Assembly (NCBI GenBank): GCA_017472685.1
Contig: JAFUOO010000013.1
Span: 1-64,000, forward strand
DNA from: Clostridia bacterium
GTDB taxonomy: Bacteria; Bacillota; Clostridia; UMGS1883
DNA: 64,000 bases
Direction of reading: 5' to 3'
The notes below the pieces were generated by a model that saw only the letters and a list, made by a program, of their open reading frames with translations, ran no database searches and was not told the origin of the DNA. A program made the translations under genes and the position numbers. Positions 51,190-60,652 of the stretch are shown piece by piece. How positions within the stretch are numbered: the first letter of the stretch is position 1; every line of letters starts with the position of its first letter.

Positions 51190-52464
51190 ATGAAATTACT
51201 TGTAAAAAACGGTCACATTATTGACCTTAAAAACGATATAGATATGTACGGCGACATCCTCATTTTAGACGGTGTTATTGTACAGATTGCAGAAAAAATT
51301 GAAGATAGCGAAGCAGAGGTTATCGATGCCAAGGGCATGGTAGTTTCTGCAGGTCTGATTGATATGCACGTTCACCTTCGTGAGCCCGGCTATGAATACA
51401 AGGAAGACATCAAAACAGGTACAGAAGCGGCGGTTGCAGGTGGCTTCACAGCTGTTTGCTGTATGCCCAACACAAACCCCGTTTGCGACAACCAGGCAGT
51501 TGTAAGCTTTATAAAGAGCCGTGCTGAAAAGGTTGGAAGTTGCCGAGTTTTTCCTGTGGGCGCAATCACAAAGGGCTTAAAGGGTGAAGAGCTCAGTGAA
51601 ATGGGCGAAATGAAGAAGGAAGGCATTGTTGCGGTAAGTGACGACGGCAAGCCCGTATCAAACGGCTCCGTCATGAGAAGAGCGCTTCTCTATGCTTCTC
51701 ACTTCGACCTTCCCGTAATCAGCCACTGTGAAGAGTTAAGCCTTCTTGACTCAGGCAGCATGAACGATTCCGAAACATGCACACGACTTGGTCTGAGGCC
51801 CATTGTGCCCGCAGTTGAAGAAGCCATGGTTGCACGCGACATTTTAATTGCGGAGCATGAAAAGAAGAAAATTCACATCGCTCATGTAAGCACAAAGGGC
51901 TCTGTTGCACTTATAAGAGATGCAAAGAAGAGAGGCATCCAGGTTACATGCGAAACTGCGCCTCATTACTTCTCTCTTACAGACGAAGCCGTAATGGGCT
52001 TTGACACAAACGCAAAAATGAATCCTCCTCTCCGTTCTCAGGAGGATGTGGACGCTATTATTGAAGGTCTTCGGGACGGCACAATCGATGCAATCATCAC
52101 AGACCATGCGCCCCACCATATTGACGAAAAGAATTTGGAGTTTGACTATGCGTTGAACGGCATTGTAGGCTTGGAAACCTCCCTGGCACTTTCTATTACT
52201 TACCTTGTAAAGACAGGTAAGATGTCTCTGGGCGAAATGCTTAAAAAGATGACATATAACCCCTCGAATATCCTTAACCTTGGTCTTGGTGAAATTGCCC
52301 TTGGCGCAATTGCCGACCTGTGCATTTTTGACCCCGACGAAATCTGGACAGTTAAGGTGAATGAGTTTAAGTCCAAGAGCAAAAACTCACCTTATGACGG
52401 ATACACCCTTTCCGGTAAGACACATGCCACAATTGTTGAAGGCAGAGTAATGTACGAAGGCTGA
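51190..52464 (+). CDS. pyrC: dihydroorotase
   Basis: Zinc amidohydrolase that closes carbamoyl aspartate to dihydroorotate. 424 residues. Metal ligands DMHVHLREPG, HCEE, HVS and DHAPH are seen. ATG 51190 follows GGGAGGTAA; an earlier frame to 51145 is inside pyrB and rejected. Cytosolic and co-transcribed with pyrB. Confidence 0.96.
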   Translation: MKLLVKNGHIIDLKNDIDMYGDILILDGVIVQIAEKIEDSEAEVIDAKGMVVSAGLIDMHVHLREPGYEYKEDIKTGTEAAVAGGFTAVCCMPNTNPVCDNQAVVSFIKSRAEKVGSCRVFPVGAITKGLKGEELSEMGEMKKEGIVAVSDDGKPVSNGSVMRRALLYASHFDLPVISHCEELSLLDSGSMNDSETCTRLGLRPIVPAVEEAMVARDILIAEHEKKKIHIAHVSTKGSVALIRDAKKRGIQVTCETAPHYFSLTDEAVMGFDTNAKMNPPLRSQEDVDAIIEGLRDGTIDAIITDHAPHHIDEKNLEFDYALNGIVGLETSLALSITYLVKTGKMSLGEMLKKMTYNPSNILNLGLGEIALGAIADLCIFDPDEIWTVKVNEFKSKSKNSPYDGYTLSGKTHATIVEGRVMYEG

Positions 52465-52484
52465 TAAAAGAAAGGCGGAGAATT

Positions 52485-53405
52485 ATGGATAAGCTTATAA
52501 AGAAGATTATTGAAAAAGACATGAACCCCACAGTTGCAGGCTTGGACCCCAAGCTTGACTACGTTCCCGATTTTATCAAAATCCCCTGCATGGAAAAGGC
52601 GGGCGACAACCTTATGAAGGGTGCCGCAGATGCACTGTATGAATTCAACAAGGTTTTAATTGACAATCTTTGCGACATTGTGCCTGCAGTTAAGCCCCAG
52701 AGCGCATACTACGAAATGTACGGCGTAGAAGGCATTATCTGCCTTAATAAAACAATGCAGTACGCAGAGGAAAAGGGCATGTATGTTCTCCTTGACGTTA
52801 AGCGCGGCGACATCGGCGCAACAGCTGAAGCATATAGTGCAGCATATATCGGTCAGACAGACTATATGGGTAAAAAGGCTCGCAGCTTTACACCCGACTG
52901 TATCACAGTTAACCCCTATCTCGGAACAGACGGCTTAAAGCCCTTTGTTAAGGATTGTAATGAACACGACAAGGACATTTTCATTCTTGTTAAAACCTCC
53001 AACCCCTCCTCGGGCGAGCTGCAGGATTTAGTAATTGACGGCACACCTATCTACGAAAAGACCGCTGCTATTGTTCGCGAGCTTGGTGCAGACTCTATCG
53101 GCGAATACGGCTACAACCGTGTTGGTGCCGTAACAGGCGCAACCTATCCCGAGCAGATTAGTAGACTTCGCGAAGTAATGCCCAACACATTCTTCCTTAT
53201 CCCCGGCTACGGCGCTCAGGGCGGTAAGGCAGAGGACTGCGCTCTTGCATTTGACAAGAACGGCTTGGGCGGTATTGTTAACTCTTCACGCGGTATTATG
53301 TGCGCATACAAGAAGGGTGACTGGAAGCCTGAACAGTTTGGTTTAGCTGCACGTGAAGAAGCTCTCAACATGAAGGAGGCTCTCAAAAAATGTATACTCA
53401 AGTAA
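52485..53405 (+). CDS. pyrF: orotidine-5'-phosphate decarboxylase
   Basis: Last step to UMP. This is the long form (306 residues, subfamily 2) found in many Clostridia and Bacteroidetes rather than the ~240-residue form. AGLDPKLD, LDVKRGDIGATA (catalytic Lys-Asp-Lys/Asp region), and PGYGAQGG are seen. ATG 52485 follows GAAAGGCGG. Its end overlaps pyrK by 16 nt. Confidence 0.95.
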   Translation: MDKLIKKIIEKDMNPTVAGLDPKLDYVPDFIKIPCMEKAGDNLMKGAADALYEFNKVLIDNLCDIVPAVKPQSAYYEMYGVEGIICLNKTMQYAEEKGMYVLLDVKRGDIGATAEAYSAAYIGQTDYMGKKARSFTPDCITVNPYLGTDGLKPFVKDCNEHDKDIFILVKTSNPSSGELQDLVIDGTPIYEKTAAIVRELGADSIGEYGYNRVGAVTGATYPEQISRLREVMPNTFFLIPGYGAQGGKAEDCALAFDKNGLGGIVNSSRGIMCAYKKGDWKPEQFGLAAREEALNMKEALKKCILK

Positions 53406-54136
53406 AATACTGTAAAATAGTAGGCAAAAGAGAAATTGCAAAAAACCAGGTTGAGCTTCTCTTAGAGAACGAAGCACTGGCAAAGGAAGCACAGCCCGGT
53501 CAGTTTGTGCACATAAACATCGGCAGCGATAAGCATATTTTAAGAAGACCTATTTCTATCTGTGACGCTTACGATAACATTACACGCATTGTGTTTGAAA
53601 TCAAGGGCGACGGCACACAGATTTTATCTGAAAAGAACGTTGGAGAAACAATAGACCTTCTTGGTCCCTTGGGCACAGGCTTTACTGTTAAAAAGGATGT
53701 AAAGGCTCTTGTTTTAGGCGGCGGCTTAGGCTCGTTCCCTCTTTTGTATTTAGCAAAAAACCTTACAAACCCCAAGGTGTTCCTTGGCTTTAGGGACAAG
53801 GAAATGGTTTGTATGGAAGAGGATTTTGCATCTTGCGGACCTACCGTTATCGCAACAGATAACGGCACCTACGGCTACCCGGGCTTTGCCATCAATGCTG
53901 CAAAGGAAGCAATGGAAGACTGCGACATTATCTATGCCTGCGGTCCCACACCCATGCTCCGTGCTGTAAAGATGATTGCAGAGGAAAAGGGCATCAAGGC
54001 AGAGATTAGTATGGAACAGAGAATGGGCTGCGGTATTGGTGCGTGCCTTGTGTGCGTATGCAAGACAAAGTCCGGCTACGACAAGGTTTGCCAGAAGGGC
54101 CCCGTATTCGATGCAAGTGAGGTGGAGTTTGAATGA
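53390..54136 (+). CDS. pyrK: dihydroorotate dehydrogenase electron-transfer subunit
   Basis: 248-residue FAD and [2Fe-2S] protein that passes electrons from PyrD to NAD. FAD part: HILRRPISICDA; NAD part: LVLGGGLGSFPL; the C-terminal cluster binds iron via MGCGIGACLVCVC and C-x-x-G, four Cys. ATG 53390 lies 16 nt inside pyrF, after AAGGAGG. It pairs with PyrD directly downstream, overlapping by 4 nt. Confidence 0.95.
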   Translation: MYTQVKYCKIVGKREIAKNQVELLLENEALAKEAQPGQFVHINIGSDKHILRRPISICDAYDNITRIVFEIKGDGTQILSEKNVGETIDLLGPLGTGFTVKKDVKALVLGGGLGSFPLLYLAKNLTNPKVFLGFRDKEMVCMEEDFASCGPTVIATDNGTYGYPGFAINAAKEAMEDCDIIYACGPTPMLRAVKMIAEEKGIKAEISMEQRMGCGIGACLVCVCKTKSGYDKVCQKGPVFDASEVEFE

Positions 54137-55047
54137 ACACAAAGGTAAATTTTTGCGGCGTTGAGTTTGAAAATCCCGTTGTAACAGGCAGCGGCACATT
54201 CGGCTTCGGATATGAATACTCTCAGTATTATGATCTGGATGCTATCGGCGGCATAAGCGTTAAGGGCCTCACGTTAAAGCCCCGCGAGGGTAACAAGCCT
54301 CCCAGAATTGCAGAGGTTTACGGCGGTATTTTAAACAGCGTAGGTCTGCAGAATCCCGGTCTTGAAAACTTCCTTAATAACGATTTGCCCTTTTTAAAGA
54401 AAAAGTTTTCAAAGTGCAAAATTATTGCAAACATTGCAGGCAACACCTTAGAGGACTATATTGAAATGGGTCGTTTAATTTCACAGAGCAATGTTGACAT
54501 AGTTGAAATGAACATTTCCTGTCCCAACGTAAAGCACGGCGGTGTAGCTTTCGGTACAGACCCCTGCATGGTTTCGGAAATTACCTACAAAGTAAAGGAG
54601 CAGTGCAACAAGCCTCTGGTTGTTAAGCTTTCCCCCAATGTAACCGACATCGTGGCTATCGCAAAGGCGGCAGAAAGTGCTGGCGCAGATGGCTTAAGCC
54701 TTATTAATACACTACTGGGCATGAAGATTGACATAAACACACGCCGTCCCATTTTAAACAACAACGTAGGCGGCATGAGCGGTCCTGCAGTTAAGCCCGT
54801 TGCAGTGAGAATGGTGTGGCAGGTTGCAAATGCTGTCAACATTCCCATTATCGGCATGGGTGGCATACAGGACGGAGACGATGCTGTTGAATTTATGCTT
54901 GCAGGCGCAAGCCTGGTCAGTGTAGGCACACAGAACTTTGTTGACCCCTATGCGGCAGTGAAGACAGCCAACGGCATTGAAGAATATATGACAAAGCACG
55001 GCATCGAGGATGTGAACGAATTAATCGGTGCTGTTAAACCTTGGTAA
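54133..55047 (+). CDS. pyrD: dihydroorotate dehydrogenase (NAD), catalytic subunit
   Basis: Class 1B FMN enzyme working with PyrK. 304 residues: GSGTFGFGYEY, NISCPNVKHGG (active-site Cys region), KLSPNVTDI and IPIIGMGGIQ. The class 1B form uses Cys as base. Overlaps pyrK by 4 nt. pyrE, carAB and pyrR, which belong to the pyr cluster in B. subtilis, are absent here. Confidence 0.95.
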   Translation: MNTKVNFCGVEFENPVVTGSGTFGFGYEYSQYYDLDAIGGISVKGLTLKPREGNKPPRIAEVYGGILNSVGLQNPGLENFLNNDLPFLKKKFSKCKIIANIAGNTLEDYIEMGRLISQSNVDIVEMNISCPNVKHGGVAFGTDPCMVSEITYKVKEQCNKPLVVKLSPNVTDIVAIAKAAESAGADGLSLINTLLGMKIDINTRRPILNNNVGGMSGPAVKPVAVRMVWQVANAVNIPIIGMGGIQDGDDAVEFMLAGASLVSVGTQNFVDPYAAVKTANGIEEYMTKHGIEDVNELIGAVKPW

Positions 55048-55065
55048 AAGAAAGAGTTGATACAA

Positions 55066-57015
55066 ATGAGTAAAGGTAAATATTATATTACAACTGCCAT
55101 AGCATATACTTCAGGTAAGCCTCACATTGGTAACAGCTACGAAATTATGCTTGCAGACTCTATCGCAAGATTTAAGAGAAAAGACGGCTATGATGTTTTC
55201 TTTCAGACAGGAACAGACGAGCATGGTCAGAAAATTGAAATGAAGGCGGCAGAGGCAAATGTAACATGTCAGGATTTTGTTGATAATGTTGCAGGTGTTA
55301 TCAAAGAGCTTTGGGATATGGTGGACACATCATATGACAAGTTTATCCGTACAACAGATAAGGACCATGAAAGACAGGTTCAGAAGATTTTTAAAAAGCT
55401 CTATGACCAGGGCGATATTTATAAGGGTGCTTACGAAGGCTTATACTGTACACCCTGTGAATCCTTCTGGACAGAAAGCCAGCTTGTTGATGGTAAGTGC
55501 CCTGACTGTGGCAGAGAGGTAAAACCCGCAAAGGAGGAAGCATACTTCTTTAAAATGAGCAAGTATGCAGACCGTCTTATTGAGCACATCAACACACATC
55601 CTGAATTTATTCAGCCTGTGAGCCGAAAGAACGAAATGATGAACAACTTCCTCATTCCCGGTCTTCAGGATTTGTGTGTGTCAAGAACATCCTTTAAGTG
55701 GGGTATTCCCGTTGATTTTGACGACAAGCACGTTGTATATGTATGGCTTGATGCTCTTACAAACTACATTACAGGTATAGGCTACGATGCAGAAGGTAAC
55801 AGCACAGAGCAGTACAAAAAGCTCTGGCCTGCAGACTTGCACCTTATCGGTAAGGACATTATCCGTTTCCATACTATTTATTGGCCTATTTTCCTGATGG
55901 CTTTGGGTGAAGAACTCCCCAAGCAGGTGTTTGGTCACCCCTGGCTTTTGCAGGGCGACGGCAAAATGAGTAAGAGCAAAGGCAACGTAATTTATGTTGA
56001 CGATTTGGTTAAGCTCTTTGGCGTTGATGCGGTGAGATATTTTGTTCTCCACGAAATGCCCTTTGAAAACGACGGTGTTATCAGCTGGGAGCTTATGGTA
56101 GAAAGATTTAATTCTGACCTTGTTAATACACTTGGCAACCTTGTATACAGAACAATTTCCATGACAAACAAGTACTTTGGTGGCACTGTCAAGAAAACAG
56201 GAGCTACAGGTGACATGGACAGTGACCTTAAGGAAACTGTAGCAAGTGCAGTTGGCAAGGTAAAATCAAAAATGGAGAGCCTGAAAGTAGCAGATGCCAT
56301 TACTGAAATCTTTACAGCAATAAAGCGTTGCAACAAATACGTTGACGAAACAGAGCCTTGGGTACTTGCAAAAGATACAGCAAATATGGACAGATTGAGC
56401 GAAGTAATGTACAATCTTTGCGACTCGATTATTACAATTGCAAGCCTCCTTGAGCCCTTTATGCCTCGCACAGCGAAGGCTATCAGTGAGCAGCTCAATT
56501 GCCCGCTTTTGAGCTTTGAAGACTGTGAAAAGAGCGGTCTTTACCCCATTGAGGGCAAGGTGACGGATAGCCCCACAATGCTCTTTGCGAGAATTAAGCT
56601 TGAAGATATTTTAGTAGAGGTTGAAAAGATTATGGGCGCGCAAAAGCCCAAGGAGCCTGAAAAGAAGGCTGTAGAAAAGCCCGAAGCAAAGGAAGAAATC
56701 AGTATTGACGATTTCTGCAAGATGGATTTAAGAGTTGGTACTGTGCTTAGCTGCGAAAAGGTTAAAAAGTCCAACAAGCTTTTAAAGTTCCAGCTTGACT
56801 TTGGCTACGAACAGCGCCAGATTGTGTCGGGTATTGCTAAATATTACAACCCTGATGATTTAATCGGCAAGCAGGTTGTGGCAGTTGTTAATCTTAAGCC
56901 CGTGAAGCTTTGCGGCGAAGACAGCTTTGGAATGATTTTATCTGCGGCAAACGACGAAGAGCTTTCTCTCGTTTCGCCCATTGCGCCCATTGCGCCGGGC
57001 AGCGAGGTAAGATAA
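55066..57015 (+). CDS. metG: methionyl-tRNA synthetase
   Basis: 649 residues. GKPHIGNSYEI is the HIGH-motif variant (HIGN), KMSKSKG the second signature. A zinc-binding knob CTPC...CPDC is at about residues 128-150. The C-terminal EMAP-type tRNA-binding domain begins near residue 545 (FCKMDLRVGTV). ATG 55066 has a weak site (AAGAGTTG); ATG is the best start. The next gene tatD begins two nt after the stop, as in B. subtilis metS-yabD. Confidence 0.97.
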   Translation: MSKGKYYITTAIAYTSGKPHIGNSYEIMLADSIARFKRKDGYDVFFQTGTDEHGQKIEMKAAEANVTCQDFVDNVAGVIKELWDMVDTSYDKFIRTTDKDHERQVQKIFKKLYDQGDIYKGAYEGLYCTPCESFWTESQLVDGKCPDCGREVKPAKEEAYFFKMSKYADRLIEHINTHPEFIQPVSRKNEMMNNFLIPGLQDLCVSRTSFKWGIPVDFDDKHVVYVWLDALTNYITGIGYDAEGNSTEQYKKLWPADLHLIGKDIIRFHTIYWPIFLMALGEELPKQVFGHPWLLQGDGKMSKSKGNVIYVDDLVKLFGVDAVRYFVLHEMPFENDGVISWELMVERFNSDLVNTLGNLVYRTISMTNKYFGGTVKKTGATGDMDSDLKETVASAVGKVKSKMESLKVADAITEIFTAIKRCNKYVDETEPWVLAKDTANMDRLSEVMYNLCDSIITIASLLEPFMPRTAKAISEQLNCPLLSFEDCEKSGLYPIEGKVTDSPTMLFARIKLEDILVEVEKIMGAQKPKEPEKKAVEKPEAKEEISIDDFCKMDLRVGTVLSCEKVKKSNKLLKFQLDFGYEQRQIVSGIAKYYNPDDLIGKQVVAVVNLKPVKLCGEDSFGMILSAANDEELSLVSPIAPIAPGSEVR

Positions 57016-57017
57016 CA

Positions 57018-57788
57018 ATGCTGTTTGACGTTCATGCACATTACGATGACGAGCGTTTTGACGAGGACAGGGACATACTCCTGTCCTCGATGCATGCGCA
57101 TAACGTTGGTCATATTATAAATATCGGCTGCGACATCCCTTCAAGCGAGGCGAGCATTGCGTTAGCCGAAAAGTATCCCTTTGTATATGCAGCAGTGGGG
57201 TTTCATCCTCACGAAGCGGCGAATATTAAAGAGGGAGATTACGATATTATTGCTAAAATGGCACAGCACAATAAAGTAGTTGCCATTGGCGAAATCGGGC
57301 TTGATTACTACTATGGCAAGGATACTATGGATGTCCAGCAAAAGGTGTTCCGCGAGCAGATTGAGCTTGCAAAAAGTGTGGATTTGCCCTTTCAGGTGCA
57401 TAACCGTGACTCCACCCGTGACTGCCTTATGATTTTAAAGGAAGCAAAAATGGGCGATAGACGCGGAATGATGCACTGCTTTAGTGAAAGCAAAGAAACA
57501 GCCCGTGAAATGCTTAACTTAGGCATGAAAATATCAATAGGTGGCATCGTAACCTTTAAGAATAACGTAAAAACCGTGGAAGTTGTAAAGTACGTGCCCA
57601 TTGAAGACATAATGATTGAAACGGATTGTCCGTACCTTGCGCCTGTGCCTTACCGAGGCAAGCGCAACAGCTCCGTTTATATTCACGCAGTTGCTGAAAA
57701 AATTGCTGAGTTAAAGGGTATGGATACAGAAGAGGTTATTTATATAACCGAAAAGAACGCAAAAGACTTTTATGATATTAAGGACTGA
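57018..57788 (+). CDS. tatD: TatD-family DNase
   Basis: 256-residue metal-dependent hydrolase in the TatD group, with 3'-5' DNase activity in relatives. FDVHAHYDD (metal His), AIGEIGLDYYY, QVHNRDS and IETDCPYLAPVPYRGK are the metal-site motifs. ATG 57018 starts two nt after the metG stop. A longer frame to 56910 lies in metG and is rejected. It is linked to the next radical SAM gene. Confidence 0.95.
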   Translation: MLFDVHAHYDDERFDEDRDILLSSMHAHNVGHIINIGCDIPSSEASIALAEKYPFVYAAVGFHPHEAANIKEGDYDIIAKMAQHNKVVAIGEIGLDYYYGKDTMDVQQKVFREQIELAKSVDLPFQVHNRDSTRDCLMILKEAKMGDRRGMMHCFSESKETAREMLNLGMKISIGGIVTFKNNVKTVEVVKYVPIEDIMIETDCPYLAPVPYRGKRNSSVYIHAVAEKIAELKGMDTEEVIYITEKNAKDFYDIKD

Positions 57789-57793
57789 ATACA

Positions 57794-58396
57794 ATGAACA
57801 TTATCGCTTACCCCATCGGGGATAGCTTATACTTGAATTTGACAAACCGTTGCACAAATGCCTGCACCTTCTGTGTGCGTACAACCACCGACGGAGGCAT
57901 GGGCTACGATTTATGGATTGACCATGAGCCCACTGTTTCCGAAATGGTTGAGGACATCAAGGCAAAGGGCATTGAAAACTATAAGGAACTGGTGCTCTGC
58001 GGCTACGGCGAGCCCACCGAACGCTTTGACGACATGATTGAGGTTGTGCGTCAGATAAAAGAGTATTGCCCCGTGAAAGTCAGGCTTAACACAAACGGAC
58101 ACGCAAACCTTATTGCAGGGTGCGATGTAACAGAGAAAATGGAAGGGCTTATCGACATTGTGTCAATATCCTTAAACGCTCCCGATGCAAAGCGCTATAA
58201 CGAAATCTGCCAGTGTCAGTACGGCGAGGACGGCTTTTATGCAATGCTTGACTTTGCAAAAAAAGCAAAGGCTTTTGTGCCCGAGGTAATCCTTAGCGTG
58301 GTTGATGTTATGGATAAGGATGATATCGAAAAATGCAGATGCATTGCAGAAGATATCGGCGTTAAATTCAGAGTGAGAGAGTTTATAACAGACTAA
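57794..58396 (+). CDS. TatD-linked radical SAM protein
   Basis: 200-residue radical SAM enzyme of the group often found next to tatD in Clostridia. N-terminal CTNACTFC (Cys19, 23, 26; CxxxCxxC) binds the 4Fe-4S cluster; GYGEPTE and LNTNGHANL are SAM-binding motifs. There is no SPASM domain. Substrate unknown. ATG 57794 is 5 nt after tatD stop, so the two are co-transcribed. Confidence 0.9.
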   Translation: MNIIAYPIGDSLYLNLTNRCTNACTFCVRTTTDGGMGYDLWIDHEPTVSEMVEDIKAKGIENYKELVLCGYGEPTERFDDMIEVVRQIKEYCPVKVRLNTNGHANLIAGCDVTEKMEGLIDIVSISLNAPDAKRYNEICQCQYGEDGFYAMLDFAKKAKAFVPEVILSVVDVMDKDDIEKCRCIAEDIGVKFRVREFITD

Positions 58397-58418
58397 AGTA
58401 AAATAAGGGGGAATTAAC

Positions 58419-59258
58419 ATGAAAAATACAACGGCTACGTTTGCCCAAATGAAGAAAAGCGGCGAAAAAATATCTATGCTTACTGCATACGATTATTCAA
58501 CAGCAAAGCTGGTTGATGCAGCGGGGGTTAATTCCATCCTTGTTGGGGATTCGTTGGGCATGGTAATGCTCGGCTACCCCGATTCTACCCGCGTTACAAT
58601 GGAGGACATGCTCCATCATGTAAAGGCAGTCGTAAGAGGCGCTGAGAATGCTCTTGTTATTGCGGATATGCCCTTTATGAGCTATCAGACAAGTGTATAC
58701 GATGCGGTTAAAAACGCAGGCAGATTTATACAGGAGGGGGGAGCCGGCTGCGTTAAGCTCGAAGGCGGTGTCAGTGTAAAGGAGCAGATAAAAGCTATCG
58801 TAAATGCAGGCATTCCCGTGTGCGGTCATGTGGGGCTTACGCCTCAATCCATCAATGCCTTTGGCGGATTTAAAGTACAGGGCAAAACAGTGGAGGCTGC
58901 TAAAAAGATTATTGAGGATGCCAAAGCAGTCCAGGAGGCAGGCGCTTTTGCAATTGTTCTTGAAGGCATTCCCGCACCCTTGGCAGACATTATCACAAAC
59001 ATGCTCACTATTCCTACAATCGGCATAGGAGCAAGCTGTAACTGCGATGGTCAGGTGCTTGTTTATCAGGACATGGTCGGCATGTACTCTGACTTTACCC
59101 CCAAGTTTGTAAAGAGGTATGAATCCGTAGGCGAAATAATGACCGCCGCATTTAAAAAGTATGACGAAGAGGTTAAAAGCGGGGCTTTCCCCACAGCGGA
59201 ATATACATATAAAATAGACGAAGATGTTTTGAAAGAAATCGAGGCGTATTTAAAATGA
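58419..59258 (+). CDS. panB: 3-methyl-2-oxobutanoate hydroxymethyltransferase
   Basis: First step of pantothenate synthesis: adds a hydroxymethyl group from methylene-THF to 2-oxoisovalerate. 279 residues. [44 protein letters not shown] and GHVGLTPQ motifs. ATG 58419 follows AAGGGGG. Overlaps panC by 4 nt. Confidence 0.96.
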   Translation: MKNTTATFAQMKKSGEKISMLTAYDYSTAKLVDAAGVNSILVGDSLGMVMLGYPDSTRVTMEDMLHHVKAVVRGAENALVIADMPFMSYQTSVYDAVKNAGRFIQEGGAGCVKLEGGVSVKEQIKAIVNAGIPVCGHVGLTPQSINAFGGFKVQGKTVEAAKKIIEDAKAVQEAGAFAIVLEGIPAPLADIITNMLTIPTIGIGASCNCDGQVLVYQDMVGMYSDFTPKFVKRYESVGEIMTAAFKKYDEEVKSGAFPTAEYTYKIDEDVLKEIEAYLK

Positions 59259-60091
59259 AAATATTGACAACAGTTAAAGATGTCCGTGAATACGTAAGAA
59301 ATGCCCGAATGGAAGGCAAAACTGTAGGGCTGGTGCCCACAATGGGTTATTTGCACGAGGGTCACGCTTCACTTGTAAAAAAGAGCGTGGAGGAATGCGA
59401 TGTTACAGTTGTAAGCATTTTTGTAAACCCCACTCAGTTTGCCCCCAATGAGGATTTTGACGCATATCCCAGAGACCTGGAGCATGACGTGGCTCTTTTA
59501 AAAGAATGCGGTGCAGATTGCGTTTTCCATCCAGAAGCGAGTGAAATGTATTGTCCCGATGCTACAACAACAATTGTGCCCGATGTTTTATCTAAAAACC
59601 TTTGTGGCAAAACACGTCCCATCCATTTTGGCGGTGTGTGTACTGTTGTCGGTAAGCTTTTTAACATCGTTACACCCGACAAGGCGTTTTTCGGTCAGAA
59701 GGATGCTCAGCAGCTTGCCATTATCAAGCGTATGGTAAGGGACTTGAACTTTGGAGTTCAGGTTGTAGGCTGCCCCATAATCCGTGAAGAAGACGGGCTT
59801 GCAAAGAGCAGCCGTAATACATACCTTAATCCTGAGGAAAGAAAAGCGGCACTTTGCCTTTCACAGGCGGTAAAGCTTGGACAGAAAATGGTTTCCGAGG
59901 GTGAAAAGAATACAAAGGTTATTTTAGATGCTATGATTGAGCATATTGAAAATGAGCCTTTAGCTAAAATTGACTATGTTCAGGCAGTTGACATGAGCAT
60001 GCAGGATGTGGAAGAAATTAAAGGCGAAACGCTTTTTGCCATGGCGGTATATATCGGGAAGACAAGATTAATCGACAATTTTATGGTTTGA
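59255..60091 (+). CDS. panC: pantothenate synthetase
   Basis: Joins pantoate and beta-alanine with ATP. 278 residues, class I synthetase fold: [15 protein letters not shown] (HxGH), [14 protein letters not shown] and the DGLAKSSRN loop. Overlaps panB by 4 nt. Together with PanD and CoaE (36435), the window encodes part of the CoA route. Confidence 0.96.
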   Translation: MKILTTVKDVREYVRNARMEGKTVGLVPTMGYLHEGHASLVKKSVEECDVTVVSIFVNPTQFAPNEDFDAYPRDLEHDVALLKECGADCVFHPEASEMYCPDATTTIVPDVLSKNLCGKTRPIHFGGVCTVVGKLFNIVTPDKAFFGQKDAQQLAIIKRMVRDLNFGVQVVGCPIIREEDGLAKSSRNTYLNPEERKAALCLSQAVKLGQKMVSEGEKNTKVILDAMIEHIENEPLAKIDYVQAVDMSMQDVEEIKGETLFAMAVYIGKTRLIDNFMV

Positions 60092-60107
60092 TTGACAGGT
60101 GATAAAT

Positions 60108-60500
60108 ATGACAATTACAATGTTAAAGGGAAAAATTCACCGCGCGAAGGTAACACAGGCTGAAATTAACTACATAGGCAGTATTACCGTTGACAGCGAA
60201 TTGTTGGAGGCGGCAGGCATACTTGAATATGAAAAGGTGCAGGTTGTTGACATTACAAACGGCAACAGATTGGAAACATACACAATTGCAGGCGAAAAGG
60301 GCAGTGGTGTAATATGCCTCAACGGTGCGGCAGCAAAGCTGGTAGATGTTGGTGACAGAATAATCATAATGGCGTATGCACAGATGGATTATGAGGAAGC
60401 CGATGGTTTTAAGCCAAGAGTTGTATTTGTAAACAAAGAAAATAAAATAGTCAAAAAGGCTCATTACGAGAAAGCAGGAGAGCTTTTTGAGGAGATTTGA
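60108..60500 (+). CDS. panD: aspartate 1-decarboxylase
   Basis: Pyruvoyl enzyme that forms beta-alanine. 130 residues. Self-cleavage is predicted at the Gly-Ser bond in [11 protein letters not shown] 60108 is chosen after AGGTGAT; ATG 60120 is also possible (MLKGKIH). Last gene of panBCD, followed by a terminator. Confidence 0.95.
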   Translation: MTITMLKGKIHRAKVTQAEINYIGSITVDSELLEAAGILEYEKVQVVDITNGNRLETYTIAGEKGSGVICLNGAAAKLVDVGDRIIIMAYAQMDYEEADGFKPRVVFVNKENKIVKKAHYEKAGELFEEI

Positions 60501-60538
60501 AAAAATGCGGTAAATAGTCATATTTACCGCATTTTTTT
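60501..60538 (+). terminator. panBCD terminator
   Basis: A 14-bp stem AAAATGCGGTAAAT with ATTTACCGCATTTT, loop AGTCAT, ending in T residues. Confidence 0.93.
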
Positions 60539-60572
60539 GCCTGAAAAACACACAAATTTAACAATTAAATTG

Positions 60573-60601
60573 TTGCGTAACGGGAAAATATATGATAGTA
60601 T
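60573..60601 (+). promoter_or_regulatory. possible promoter of the large secreted protein
   Basis: TTGCGT (60573-60578), 17-nt spacer, TAGTAT (60596-60601). It is weaker than others in the window; an alternative -10 TATACA at 60599 has a 20-nt spacer. Confidence 0.45.
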
Positions 60602-60652
60602 ACAATTAGGTATATGTTCGAATATAACACATACAAGAAAGGATGAAGGAAC

